Shown in pieces: positions 49,001 to 57,318 of a stretch of 64,000 nucleotides of DNA. The notes beneath the pieces are model-generated. The model was not told the DNA's origin. It worked only from the letters and a program-made list of their open reading frames with translations, and did not search any database. Source of the DNA: Flavobacterium psychrophilum (GTDB lineage Bacteria > Bacteroidota > Bacteroidia > Flavobacteriales > Flavobacteriaceae); NCBI GenBank assembly GCA_001708385.1, contig CP012388.1, forward strand, positions 3,286,001 through 3,350,000, written 5' to 3'. Both the position numbers and the translations under genes were made by a program. Within the stretch, counting starts at the first letter, position 1, and each line of letters starts with the position of its first letter.

Positions 49001-52000
49001 CTATTCTGCAACAATTACCCATTCGCCTGTCGCTAAAAGCGCTTCAGCTTTTTTAAATTTCATTGTTTCCGTTTTTCCGCTCATAACGTGTTTAATAGTA
49101 ACGTTATCATTACGGTTAATTTTCGGAGCGTCCCTTACGATAGTTTCTACCGTTTGAGGGCGGCTTTGGCTTTGCTGCGATACTTCGCGTGCTTTTGCAG
49201 CCATCTCATCAGTATTCATTACATCGTCTTTAGATTCGATGTAGTTTTCCTGAATCGACTCTTCTCTTGCTTCCTGAATGTTGTTAGGATTTTGAGAAGG
49301 AAGGTCGCCTTTGAAAAGGAAAGATATTACTTCTTTATTAATGCCGTCCATTGTTTTCTTGAACAGGTTGAACGCTTCGAATTTGTAAATAAGAAGCGGG
49401 TCTTTCTGCTCATGAACCGCAAGCTGCACCGATTGTTTCAGCTCATCCATTTTGCGAAGGTGTTTTTTCCATGCTTCATCAACGATAGCAAGGGTAATGT
49501 TCTTCTCAAAATCATTAACAAGCGTACGGCCTTCGCTCTGGTATGCTTTTTCAAGGTCGGTTACCACATTAAGCGTTTTGATACCGTCTGTAAACGGAAC
49601 CACGATACGCTCATACTGGCCATTATTATTTTCATATACATTTTTAATAACAGGGAAAGCCTCTGCAGCATTACGCTCTGTTTTCTCAGTATAATGATCA
49701 AGAACTACTTTGTATACTTTACCTGCAAGTTCTCTTTCTGTAAGCTTTGTAAATTCAGACTCAGTTACAGGAGAGCTTAGCGAAAAAATACGGATAAGAT
49801 CGAACTCAAAGTTTTTAAAGTCCTGCGTTGCTTTGTTTGTTTCCACAATAAGCTCGGCAGTATCGTACATCATGTTTGCTAAATCTACTTTAAGCCTTTC
49901 ACCATGAAGTGCGTGCTTACGGCGTTTGTAAACTACTTCACGCTGTGCATTCATAACGTCATCATACTCAAGAAGGCGTTTACGAACACCAAAGTTGTTC
50001 TCTTCCACTTTCTTCTGAGCGCGCTCTATAGATTTTGTCATCATAGAGTGCTGTATAACTTCACCTTCTTTAAGACCCATACGGTCCATAATTTTAGCAA
50101 CTCTTTCAGAACCGAATAGACGCATCAGGTTATCTTCAAGAGATACATAGAACTGAGAGCTTCCAGGATCTCCCTGACGACCTGCACGGCCTCGTAGCTG
50201 ACGGTCCACACGACGTGAATCGTGACGCTCTGTACCAATAATAGCTAAACCACCCGCAGCCTTAACTTCCGGTGTAAGCTTAATATCGGTACCACGGCCT
50301 GCCATGTTTGTTGCAATAGTTACAACACCCGGCTTACCGGCTTCGGCAACGATCTCAGCCTCTTTTTTGTGAAGTTTTGCATTCAGTACGTTGTGAGGAA
50401 CGTTTCTCATTTTAAGCATACGGCTTAAAAGCTCAGAGATCTCAACCGAAGTTGTACCAATAAGTACCGGTCTTCCTGCTGCTGATAGTGCAGAAACGTC
50501 TTCAATAACTGCATTGAATTTTTCACGCATTGTACGGTAGATAAGATCGTGCTCATCTTTACGTGAAATGCCTCTGTTTGTAGGTATCTCTACCACATCC
50601 AGTTTATAAATTTCCCAGAACTCACCTGCTTCAGTAACAGCTGTACCGGTCATACCGCCAAGCTTGCTATACATCCTGAAGTAGTTTTGCAGGGTAATAG
50701 TTGCAAATGTTTGTGTAACGGCTTCAATTTTTACGTTCTCTTTAGCTTCAATAGCCTGGTGTAAACCATCAGAGTAACGTCGTCCGTCCATGATACGGCC
50801 TGTCTGCTCATCTACAATAAGTACTTTGTTATCCATGATAACGTACTCAGTATCTTTTTCAAACAGGGTATATGCTTTTAGAAGTTGCGTTAGCGTGTGG
50901 ATACGCTCGCTCTTAACAGAGAAGTCTTTAAAAAGCTCTTCTTTTTCTTCTGCCTCTGCTTCTTTGGCAAGATTTTTCTTTTCGATAGCTGCAATTTCAG
51001 TTCCGATATCCGGAAGTACAAAGAAATTATTATCTGTATCCTGAGACAGGTATTTAATACCGTTGTCAGTAAGTTCTACCTGATTGTTTTTCTCTTCAAT
51101 AACAAAGTAAAGTGCTTCGTCAATTTTGTGCATGTCACGATTGTTATCGGCCATGTACTGGTTTTCTGTTTTCTGAAGCAGTTGCTTAACACCTTCTTCA
51201 CTTAAGAATTTAATAAGCGCTTTGTTTTTAGGAAGCCCGCGGTGAACGCGAAGTAAAAGGAACCCACCTTCTTTAGTGTTGCCTTCACGGATAAGTTTTT
51301 TAGCTTCTGCTAAAACGCCGTTAAGCAATGTTCTCTGAAGGTTTACCAGGTTATCAATTTTCGGTTTAAGTTCTGTAAACTCGTGGCGGTCTCCCTGAGG
51401 AACCGGGCCCGAAATGATAAGTGGTGTACGTGCATCATCCACTAATACTGAATCGACCTCATCGACAATAGCATAGTTATGCTTACGTTGTACAAGATCG
51501 CTTGGCGAATGTGCCATGTTATCTCTTAGGTAGTCAAAACCAAATTCGTTATTGGTACCATAAGTAATATCAGCTAAATATGCTTTTCTACGTGCATCAG
51601 AGTTTGGCTGGTGATTGTCAATACAATCTACAGTGATACCGTGGAACTCAAATAATGGAGCTTTCCACGAGCTATCCCTTTTTGCAAGGTAGTCATTCAC
51701 CGTTACCAGGTGAACACCGTTTCCTGTAAGTGCATTAAGGTAAAGAGGAAGTGTAGCCACGAGGGTTTTACCTTCACCTGTTTGCATCTCTGCAATTTTA
51801 CCCTGGTGCAGTACGATACCACCAATAAGCTGAACATCATAATGAATCATATCCCAGGTAATTTCTTTACCTGCAGCATTCCATGAGTTTGCCCATGTAG
51901 CGTTATCGCCTTCTATGGCAATATATGGTTTAGTGGCCGATAGCTCCCTGTCTTTAGGAGTAGCAGTAACTGTAATAGATGTATTCTCTTTAAAACGTTT

Positions 52001-52360
52001 TGCTGTTTCTTTAACAACGGCAAATGCTTCAGGAAGAATATCCATTAATGTTTTTTCAGAAATATCGTAAGCTTCTTTTTCAAGAGCATCAATAGAAGCA
52101 TAGATATCCTCACGGGCATCAATATCCTCTACCTTTTCAACCTCCTGTAGGTAAGATGCTATTTTAGCATCTTTCTCAGCACGGGCCTTACGGATAGTGT
52201 CTTTAAAATATATTGTTTTCTCCCTTAGCTCATCGTGGCTAAGCTGTGCTAAAGCGCTTTCATAAGACTTGATCTTATTGATTAAAGGCTGCATGGCCTT
52301 TACGTCTTTTTGCGACTTATCGCCTACAAAGGCTTTAAGAATGCTGTTTATTAAACTCAT
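49001..52360 (-). CDS. secA: Preprotein translocase ATPase SecA
   Basis: 1119 residues, larger than the usual ~850-900, as in other Bacteroidota SecA proteins that carry insertions (here mainly between the nucleotide-binding motifs, about 330-500, and in the tail). Seen: Walker A MQTGEGKT (192-199), DEVDSVLVDDARTPL, TNMAGRGTDI, and GRAGRQGDPGSSQFYVSLED. The C-terminal zinc motif (CxCxSGKKYKxCHG) is absent; the tail instead reads RNDNVTIKHVMSGKTETMKF to the end, so SecB or ribosome docking must differ. It is monocistronic with a strong terminator. Confidence 0.97.
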   Translation of the reverse strand: MSLINSILKAFVGDKSQKDVKAMQPLINKIKSYESALAQLSHDELREKTIYFKDTIRKARAEKDAKIASYLQEVEKVEDIDAREDIYASIDALEKEAYDISEKTLMDILPEAFAVVKETAKRFKENTSITVTATPKDRELSATKPYIAIEGDNATWANSWNAAGKEITWDMIHYDVQLIGGIVLHQGKIAEMQTGEGKTLVATLPLYLNALTGNGVHLVTVNDYLAKRDSSWKAPLFEFHGITVDCIDNHQPNSDARRKAYLADITYGTNNEFGFDYLRDNMAHSPSDLVQRKHNYAIVDEVDSVLVDDARTPLIISGPVPQGDRHEFTELKPKIDNLVNLQRTLLNGVLAEAKKLIREGNTKEGGFLLLRVHRGLPKNKALIKFLSEEGVKQLLQKTENQYMADNNRDMHKIDEALYFVIEEKNNQVELTDNGIKYLSQDTDNNFFVLPDIGTEIAAIEKKNLAKEAEAEEKEELFKDFSVKSERIHTLTQLLKAYTLFEKDTEYVIMDNKVLIVDEQTGRIMDGRRYSDGLHQAIEAKENVKIEAVTQTFATITLQNYFRMYSKLGGMTGTAVTEAGEFWEIYKLDVVEIPTNRGISRKDEHDLIYRTMREKFNAVIEDVSALSAAGRPVLIGTTSVEISELLSRMLKMRNVPHNVLNAKLHKKEAEIVAEAGKPGVVTIATNMAGRGTDIKLTPEVKAAGGLAIIGTERHDSRRVDRQLRGRAGRQGDPGSSQFYVSLEDNLMRLFGSERVAKIMDRMGLKEGEVIQHSMMTKSIERAQKKVEENNFGVRKRLLEYDDVMNAQREVVYKRRKHALHGERLKVDLANMMYDTAELIVETNKATQDFKNFEFDLIRIFSLSSPVTESEFTKLTERELAGKVYKVVLDHYTEKTERNAAEAFPVIKNVYENNNGQYERIVVPFTDGIKTLNVVTDLEKAYQSEGRTLVNDFEKNITLAIVDEAWKKHLRKMDELKQSVQLAVHEQKDPLLIYKFEAFNLFKKTMDGINKEVISFLFKGDLPSQNPNNIQEAREESIQENYIESKDDVMNTDEMAAKAREVSQQSQSRPQTVETIVRDAPKINRNDNVTIKHVMSGKTETMKFKKAEALLATGEWVIVAE

Positions 52361-52397
52361 TATATTGTAATTACTTATGTTTTATTGTAATAGGATA

Positions 52398-52405
52398 CAA
52401 ATTTA
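52398..52405 (-). promoter_or_regulatory. secA -7 element
   Basis: Reads TAAATTTG on the minus strand, 37 bases upstream of the secA ATG. No clear TTG partner. Confidence 0.5.
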
Positions 52406-52410
52406 GCCAA

Positions 52411-52436
52411 AAAAAAAGCCTCTTGGAGAGACTTTT
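52411..52436 (-). terminator. Terminator of the DUF2795 gene
   Basis: On the minus strand AAAAGTCTCT (52427-52436) pairs with AGAGGCTTTT (52414-52423) including a G-U pair, then a long T-run. Confidence 0.75.
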
Positions 52437-52456
52437 CAATTGAATTTTATTTTTTC

Positions 52457-52678
52457 CTAGTATTCATCCTCGTTCCAAAGATAGTCTTCGTCGGTTGGAT
52501 AATCCGGCCATATTTCTTCCATCGATTCATAGATCTCACCTTCGTCTTCAATGGATTGCAGGTTTTCTACTACCTCAAGAGGTGCGCCGGTCCTGATGGC
52601 GTAATCAATAAGCTCATCTTTGGTGGCAGGCCACGGAGCGTCACTTAAATACGACGCTAATTCTAATGTCCAATACAT
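52457..52678 (-). CDS. DUF2795 domain protein
   Basis: 73 residues. DUF2795 pattern: ASYLSDAPWPATKDELIDYAIRTGAPLEVVENLQSI, followed by an acidic tail (EDEGEIYESMEEIWPDYPTDED). Small soluble protein of unknown function; in Bacteroidota such genes are often near secA, as here. Own promoter and terminator. Confidence 0.9.
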   Translation of the reverse strand: MYWTLELASYLSDAPWPATKDELIDYAIRTGAPLEVVENLQSIEDEGEIYESMEEIWPDYPTDEDYLWNEDEY

Positions 52679-52701
52679 CTTCTAAACGATTAAAGTTTAT
52701 G

Positions 52702-52731
52702 CAAAAATAAATTTTCTACTGAAATTCCCAA
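52702..52731 (-). promoter_or_regulatory. Promoter of the DUF2795 gene
   Basis: Minus strand TTG (52729-52731), 19-bp spacer, TATTTTTG (52702-52709), 24 bases before the ATG. Confidence 0.7.
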
Positions 52732-52774
52732 GTAAAAATTTGTTTATTTATTTAAAAAATTTAAGAACGTGTTT

Positions 52775-52865
52775 TTTAGTGGTCAGCATACGGTGTTCAG
52801 TAAGCAGTTTACTAACGCTTTACCTAAGATTATTACTGTAAACTGATCACTAAATACTGTAAAAC
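52775..52865. repeat. CAGTTTAC-type intergenic repeat with nested stems
   Basis: TTTAGTGGTCAG (52775-52786) faces CTGATCACTAAA (52842-52853), and CAGTTTAC (near 52805-52812) faces GTAAACTG (near 52838-52845). Same word family as 15451-15510 and 32271-32322. Confidence 0.5.
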
Positions 52866-52867
52866 CG

Positions 52868-53440
52868 CTAGAGTTTTTCAGGTATCCATTTCACTTCGTC
52901 AGCCTTCAGGTCATGGGACAACTTTCGTGCCAATACAAAAAGGTAGTCAGAAAGTCGGTTCAGGTAGGTTAAAACCATCTCATCGGTAGGTTCTAACTCG
53001 TTCAAATGTACCGAAAGGCGCTCCGCACGGCGGCAAACACACCTTGCAATGTGACAATATGACACTGTTGTATGCCCGCCCGGAAGCACAAAATGCGTCA
53101 TCGGTGGCAGTTCACTTTCCATACTGTCTATCTCGTTTTCAAGAAGTTCAATATCAGATTCAGAAATTCTGGGAATGTTAAGCCTGTCTTTTCCATTCTT
53201 TAAAACCGCCTTTTCGGGGGCTGTTGCCAATATGGCACCCAAAGTAAACAGCCTGTCCTGTACGCGTTCCAGTATTTTCTTGTAATTTGGGTTGATATCC
53301 TGATCGCGGATAAGCCCAATGTGCGAATTTAATTCGTCTACCGTTCCGTAGCTTTCTATGCGTATATGGTGTTTAGGTACACGTGTGCCGCCAAATAGGG
53401 CAGTAGTACCTTTATCGCCTGTTTTAGTGTATACTTTCAT
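52868..53440 (-). CDS. Cob(I)alamin adenosyltransferase (PduO type)
   Basis: 190 residues from the ATG at 53440. PduO-family opening MKVYTKTGDKGTTALFGGTRV, then ESYGTVDELNSHIGLIRD and the ATP/cobalamin motif RAERLSVHL with the final NRLSDYLFVLAR. It adenosylates cob(I)alamin, linking to MeaB and mutase chemistry. A longer reading frame starting at 53518 runs through a low-complexity repeat (53448-53526) and is rejected as the start. Confidence 0.94.
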   Translation of the reverse strand: MKVYTKTGDKGTTALFGGTRVPKHHIRIESYGTVDELNSHIGLIRDQDINPNYKKILERVQDRLFTLGAILATAPEKAVLKNGKDRLNIPRISESDIELLENEIDSMESELPPMTHFVLPGGHTTVSYCHIARCVCRRAERLSVHLNELEPTDEMVLTYLNRLSDYLFVLARKLSHDLKADEVKWIPEKL

Positions 53441-53447
53441 TTTACTG

Positions 53448-53526
53448 GTTGTCAGTTGATGGTTGTCGGTTGTCGATAATGATAGCAATAGGAAAATCCA
53501 GCAACTACCAACCATCAACCGACAAC
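53448..53526. repeat. GGTTGTCGGTTG-type inverted repeat
   Basis: Left arm TTGTCAGTTGATGGTTG (53449-53465) and right arm CAACCATCAACCGACAA (53509-53525) pair with one mismatch, with a ~43-base loop. It lies between the adenosyltransferase start (53440) and the ABC gene stop (53531), at the leader of the first. Confidence 0.6.
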
Positions 53527-53530
53527 TAAT

Positions 53531-54232
53531 TTAAATATGCGGATTAGGATTTACATTATCACTTTCTATGATGCCGTCGCGTAGTCGTATAACCCTGTGT
53601 GCGTACGCTGCAATGTCTTCTTCGTGAGTAACGAGGATAACGGTATTGCCGTTAGCGTGTATTTCTCCAAAAAGTTTCATTATCTCTACAGATGTTTTAC
53701 TGTCAAGGTTACCGGTTGGCTCATCGGCAAGAATTATAGACGGGTGGTTTACCAGTGCACGCGCTACAGCAACCCTTTGGCGCTGTCCGCCCGAAAGCTG
53801 GTTGGGTTTATGATCCATCCTGTCTTCAAGGCCTACCTGTGTAAGCACTTTTGTGGCGCGGGCATTACGGTCAGATTTTTTGTAGCCGGCGTAAACCATT
53901 GGCAGGGCTACATTATCAAGCGCGGTAGTTCGCGGTAAAAGGTTAAATGTCTGGAAAACAAAACCAATCTCTTTATTACGAATGCCTGCAAGCTCATCGT
54001 CTGCCATTCGGCTTACATCTTTTCCGTTAAGGATATAGATTCCTCCGGTTGGCGTGTCAAGGCATCCCAGTATATTCATAAGTGTACTCTTCCCAGAACC
54101 TGATGGTCCCATAAGCGCTACGTACTCACCCTTATTTATATGTAGGTCTACACCTTTAAGTACCTTAACGATTTCGCTGCCAAGCGGAAAATCGCGGGTT
54201 ATATTTTTAATTTCAATTATCGTTTCTGCCAT
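53531..54232 (-). CDS. ABC transporter ATP-binding protein (LolD/MacB type)
   Basis: 233 residues from the ATG at 54232 ([10 protein letters not shown]). Walker [25 protein letters not shown], Walker [16 protein letters not shown], His switch VTHE, and the LolD/MacB-type [17 protein letters not shown]-loop region. A longer frame from 54364 would add 44 unlike residues and is rejected. No permease lies nearby, so it is an orphan ATPase serving FtsX-like permeases elsewhere. Confidence 0.93.
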   Translation of the reverse strand: MAETIIEIKNITRDFPLGSEIVKVLKGVDLHINKGEYVALMGPSGSGKSTLMNILGCLDTPTGGIYILNGKDVSRMADDELAGIRNKEIGFVFQTFNLLPRTTALDNVALPMVYAGYKKSDRNARATKVLTQVGLEDRMDHKPNQLSGGQRQRVAVARALVNHPSIILADEPTGNLDSKTSVEIMKLFGEIHANGNTVILVTHEEDIAAYAHRVIRLRDGIIESDNVNPNPHI

Positions 54233-54468
54233 TTGATGATGATTTGAGGCTAAAAGTAATGAAATTTTTTGAGTTGATGATTGTCGATATTTTCGATTAA
54301 GAGTAAAAACCAGAATGACGTATCCGCGTAATTGTGTAAGGGTTTGGATGGAATTACATAACACGATTTAGCAACTGTTAGTTACTTTTAAAATAAGTTA
54401 CCTGTGCATTTTAAATGAATCTGTAAATAAGGCGAGGCCATATCTGGGGGAACGAAACTGAACATTTC

Positions 54469-54732
54469 ATGAAGCAGGATAAATATTCTGTGAATGGGTT
54501 TATAATATTTAGAATTATGAAAAAACTATGTTTTACACTTTCGGTTGTTGGCCTTGTAATGGCTTCGTCATTGTTTTGGAGTTCTTTTTTTAGAATGAAA
54601 GACGTGAACGATGCTATTTACACCACGCTTGAAGGAATATTTATGGTTACCTCAATATTCTGTGTAGTTCTTACAATAGACAGTGTTTTAAGGCCTTCGC
54701 AAATAATTTTAAGGGTTAAGAAGCGTTTGTAG
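54469..54732 (+). CDS. Small two-TM hypothetical membrane protein
   Basis: 87 residues from 54469, or 71 from the ATG at 54517 (MKKLCFTLSVVGLVMASSLF), which begins directly with a TM helix and is equally credible. Two hydrophobic helices (about 18-38 and 57-75), then a basic end VKKRL. No family recognised. A terminator follows at 54793. Confidence 0.55.
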   Translation: MKQDKYSVNGFIIFRIMKKLCFTLSVVGLVMASSLFWSSFFRMKDVNDAIYTTLEGIFMVTSIFCVVLTIDSVLRPSQIILRVKKRL

Positions 54733-54792
54733 TATCATATAAAATATTGGGAAATTAAAAAATATACTCACCTTTATTATAATTTTTTTAAC

Positions 54793-54818
54793 AAAATGTG
54801 GTTTTCCACATTTTTAAT
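54793..54818 (+). terminator. Terminator of the small membrane-protein gene
   Basis: Perfect 9-bp stem AAAATGTGG (54793-54801) / CCACATTTT (54806-54814), loop TTTT, T-run. Confidence 0.7.
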
Positions 54819-54820
54819 AT

Positions 54821-54956
54821 TACTTTTAGGGCGTCTTAAATACGTGCATTTTTGGTTAGCCGGGGGGCAGCACCAAAATAGGTTTCGGCCAGCCGTATTT
54901 AAGTGCATGAGTATACTTTAGGAAAGAGGATGCTTAGGTGTCCTCTTTCTTTCTCT
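54821..54956 (+). ncRNA. Candidate stand-alone structured RNA
   Basis: Within the 445-base gene-free stretch 54733-55177. TACTTTTA (54821-54828) resembles a -7 box. A perfect 10-bp helix CTTAAATACG (54835-54844) / CGTATTTAAG (54894-54903) closes an element with two alternative inner pairings: TTTTGGT/ACCAAAA (54850-54856, 54872-54878) or GTTAGCCG/CGGCCAGC (54855-54862, 54886-54893, one mismatch). A terminator-like hairpin GAAAGAGGA/TCCTCTTTC with a U-rich tail (54922-54955) follows. No ORF is served by it. Candidates to test are 6S-Flavo and Flavo-1; I cannot match either by eye. Confidence 0.5.
54922..54956 (+). terminator. Hairpin ending the candidate RNA
   Basis: Perfect 9-bp stem GAAAGAGGA (54922-54930) / TCCTCTTTC (54941-54949), loop TGCTTAGGTG, then TTTCTC. 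The loop is nearly the same as that of the terminator at 58843-58868. Confidence 0.65.
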
Positions 54957-54973
54957 TAAAAAAGTTATCATGC

Positions 54974-55040
54974 AAAAACGTTTTTCCTCCCCACCCTTCA
55001 GTATAAGTCTGAAGGAAGGGGTGGCAGGTGAACGGTTTTT
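54974..55040. repeat. Imperfect palindromic element
   Basis: Arms of about 28 bases around a TATAAGT loop: CCCTTCAG ... CTGAAGGaaGGGG, flanked by AAAAACG and CGGTTTTT. Either a terminator-like structure for the minus-strand gene 55178-55468 or a small dispersed element. Confidence 0.45.
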
Positions 55041-55177
55041 ATGTGCTTTCGATTATTTCCATTGCAAATTAAATCGAGGTTTAAAAGCAGGCGCAATGTT
55101 TTATTTTTAGGTGGCTGATCTCTGCTATTTCGGGCGAAATGCAAAATTGATCACATCCTTTTAAAAGATTATCCTAT

Positions 55178-55468
55178 TTAGATATCTCCAAAAAATCCCA
55201 TTTCAGCAAGGTTATAGCCTATAAAAGCTATAAATGCGATTAGTGTTGCTACTGCTGCCATTTGTATTGCATCTTTACTTTTTGTGGTGTCCGCACCTAC
55301 TGCTTTCTCTTCTTTATATTTTTTTATAGAAAAATACAACATGGCCGGAGATAATAACGCTGTAATCCACATGTACTTTAACGGGTTCTGAAATACTATA
55401 ACTATGCTTAAGAGTGTGAACAGCCCTGTTATTTTTAAGCCTTGTGCGGCAGGAGTAGCTTTTTGCAT
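55178..55468 (-). CDS. Small hypothetical membrane protein
   Basis: 96 residues with three hydrophobic helices (about 10-27, 31-47, 69-88) and a charged loop KKYKEEKAVGADTTKSKD. No family recognised. It follows the lipoprotein gene at 55489 by 20 bases on the same strand and is probably co-transcribed. Confidence 0.65.
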   Translation of the reverse strand: MQKATPAAQGLKITGLFTLLSIVIVFQNPLKYMWITALLSPAMLYFSIKKYKEEKAVGADTTKSKDAIQMAAVATLIAFIAFIGYNLAEMGFFGDI

Positions 55469-55488
55469 CTAATGAATTTTGTAAAAAG

Positions 55489-55932
55489 TTACTTTGTTTT
55501 TATTGCTTCAGTTTCTATCAGGCCTGATTCTATATGGGGTAAATGTGCATTTTTTACAAACGGTACACGAAACATTGGTTTGCCCATAATAGTGTCAACC
55601 TCAAGTTTTTTGGTTGTGCGATTAAGAGGTAGTATGAAATCAGTCGTAAATTCAGCATTCATCATTACCAGTTGTGGCTTTCCGGTAAATGTACTGTCTT
55701 TCAGGTGCAGGCTTAGACTGTCAACAGTAGCATTGTATATAGAATTTCGCATTGTATTATCTTCAATATATAGGTATAAGTCCATCCTTTTATTATTATA
55801 AAACTTAAGTTTATCTACACGTATAGTTTTTTCGCCAGCGTGAAACAACGCATAATCCTGTGTTTGTTTACTGCATGAAAAGCAAAAAAGTAAAAGAAAT
55901 AATGATGTTGCAGTTATAAATTTTCGAAGCAT
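55489..55932 (-). CDS. Hypothetical lipoprotein
   Basis: 147 residues with a lipobox FCFSC (probable lipidated Cys near residue 20) and a beta-rich body (TIRVDKLKFYNNKRMDLYLYIEDN, KPQLVMMNAEFTTDFILPL). Probably anchored in the inner leaflet of the outer membrane or the inner membrane. No family known to me. Downstream of the terminator after map. Confidence 0.7.
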   Translation of the reverse strand: MLRKFITATSLFLLLFCFSCSKQTQDYALFHAGEKTIRVDKLKFYNNKRMDLYLYIEDNTMRNSIYNATVDSLSLHLKDSTFTGKPQLVMMNAEFTTDFILPLNRTTKKLEVDTIMGKPMFRVPFVKNAHLPHIESGLIETEAIKTK

Positions 55933-55961
55933 GATTTTGTTTTTTGGCTAAAATAATAAAA

Positions 55962-55985
55962 AAACCACCAGTGCAGGTGGTTTCA
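55962..55985 (-). terminator. map terminator
   Basis: AAACCACC (55962-55969) / GGTGGTTT (55976-55983), loop AGTGCA; T-run on the minus strand. The stem sequence is the same as at 56834-56857. Confidence 0.8.
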
Positions 55986-56004
55986 ATGTTATGGTAGTGT
56001 TCAA

Positions 56005-56775
56005 TTACGCAACACTGGTTACGCCATTCATCTTTGTTAATATAATTGGCGCACCATCAGTTACTACAATGGTGTGCTCGTGCTGTGCCATATAACCGCC
56101 TTTGTTACCAACCATCGTCCAGCCGTCGTTTAATTCTTCGGCATAGGTTGAAGATGTTGATATAAACGTTTCTATTGCGACCACCGATCCCTTTTTAAAA
56201 CGCCTCATGTCAAACCTGTTTCTGTAGTTCAGCAATTCGTCCGGCTGCTCGTGCAGGCTTCTGCCAATACCATGCCCTCCCAGGTTTTTTATTACTTTAT
56301 AACCACGCTTTTTCGCTTCGGTTTCCATCAGGTGGCCTATGTCGGCAATCTTTACACCGCCCTTAATATTGCTAATAGCTTTGGCAAGTATCTCTTTAGA
56401 AGCATTTACAAGCTTTTGGTGCTGGTGTACATCATTACCCAAAACAAACGACGATCCGTTATCAGACCAATAACCGTTAAGTTCTGCCGATACATCTATG
56501 TTTATAAGGTCGCCTTCTTTTAAAACCCGTTTGTCAGACGGTATGCCGTGGCAAAACTCGTTGTCTACACTTATACAGGTATACCCGGGAAAGCCATACG
56601 TTAAAAAGGGTGCCGACTTTGCTCCAAAGCCTTCAAGTAGCTTTGCGCCATACGCATCAAGTTCCTTTGTGGTCATGCCGGGTTTAGCATAGTCTATCAT
56701 CTCTTTAAGGGTATAGGCTACTGCTTCACTGGCTTTTTGCATACCGATTAGCTCTTCTTCTTTTGTTATCGACAT
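56005..56775 (-). CDS. map: Type I methionine aminopeptidase
   Basis: 256 residues from the ATG at 56775 (MSITKEEE). Metal-binding pita-bread fold: SVDNEFCHGIPSDKRV, DLINIDVSAELNGYWSDN (the two Asp ligands), GHGIGRSLHEQP (His) and GSVVAIETFIST / AQHEHTIVVTDGAP (Glu ligands). Removes initiator Met from nascent proteins. A longer frame from 56847 adds unlike residues and is rejected. Flanked on both sides by terminators with the same stem sequence. Confidence 0.96.
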   Translation of the reverse strand: MSITKEEELIGMQKASEAVAYTLKEMIDYAKPGMTTKELDAYGAKLLEGFGAKSAPFLTYGFPGYTCISVDNEFCHGIPSDKRVLKEGDLINIDVSAELNGYWSDNGSSFVLGNDVHQHQKLVNASKEILAKAISNIKGGVKIADIGHLMETEAKKRGYKVIKNLGGHGIGRSLHEQPDELLNYRNRFDMRRFKKGSVVAIETFISTSSTYAEELNDGWTMVGNKGGYMAQHEHTIVVTDGAPIILTKMNGVTSVA

Positions 56776-56833
56776 AATATCTAAAATTGCATTTACGTAA
56801 AAATAGTGAAAAACTCTCAGTTTGTCAAAACCA

Positions 56834-56857
56834 AAAACCACCCGCAAAGGTGGTTTT
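56834..56857 (-). terminator. Terminator of the DUF2188 gene
   Basis: AAAACCACC (56834-56842) / GGTGGTTTT (56849-56857), loop CGCAAA, T-run on the minus strand. Confidence 0.78.
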
Positions 56858-56896
56858 ACTAATTTAGATTGGTTTGTATTTTATACAGGCCTATGT

Positions 56897-57133
56897 TTAT
56901 CCTTTTGTAGAAATAGGGTCTGAGCTTCGTGGATATGTGCGCTCTTCCTGTATTGTGCCATCCATTTTGTGTATTACTACAGAACATTTGCTGTGGTTTT
57001 TTGCCATTGCAACCGTACGGTTTACCACATCTTGTTTGTTTTCGCCCGTTACCGATGCGCGTCCCGCATGTTCCATTACACCTTTCCAGCCATCACGGCC
57101 GTTTCTCATTACGTGATATACCCTGCGTTCCAT
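56897..57133 (-). CDS. DUF2188 domain protein
   Basis: 78 residues. DUF2188 pattern: RRVYHVMRNGRDGWKGVMEHAGRAS, TGENKQDVVNRTVAMAKNH and SVVIHKMDGTIQEERTYPRSSDP. Small soluble protein found across many bacteria, function unknown. Divergent from the DUF4833 gene and upstream of map on the same strand but ended by its own terminator. Confidence 0.88.
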   Translation of the reverse strand: MERRVYHVMRNGRDGWKGVMEHAGRASVTGENKQDVVNRTVAMAKNHSKCSVVIHKMDGTIQEERTYPRSSDPISTKG

Positions 57134-57318
57134 GATATTTTGTTGTTTTTAGTTGATGTGATAAAAGTACAATGAGAATTAATATGAAATTCTTAAGATA
57201 TTGCTAATTAACAGATTAAGCTTAAAGCGGTTTTGTGTTAAAGTTGAAAAGTTATCAATTATGTATAACGTTATAGCAATATTTTCATTACATTTAGATA
57301 ACATAAAATCAAGCGCTT

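Noticed and set aside
53441..53518. 26-residue N-terminal extension of the adenosyltransferase
   Set aside because: It is read through the GGTTGTCGG repeat and the family opening starts at 53440.
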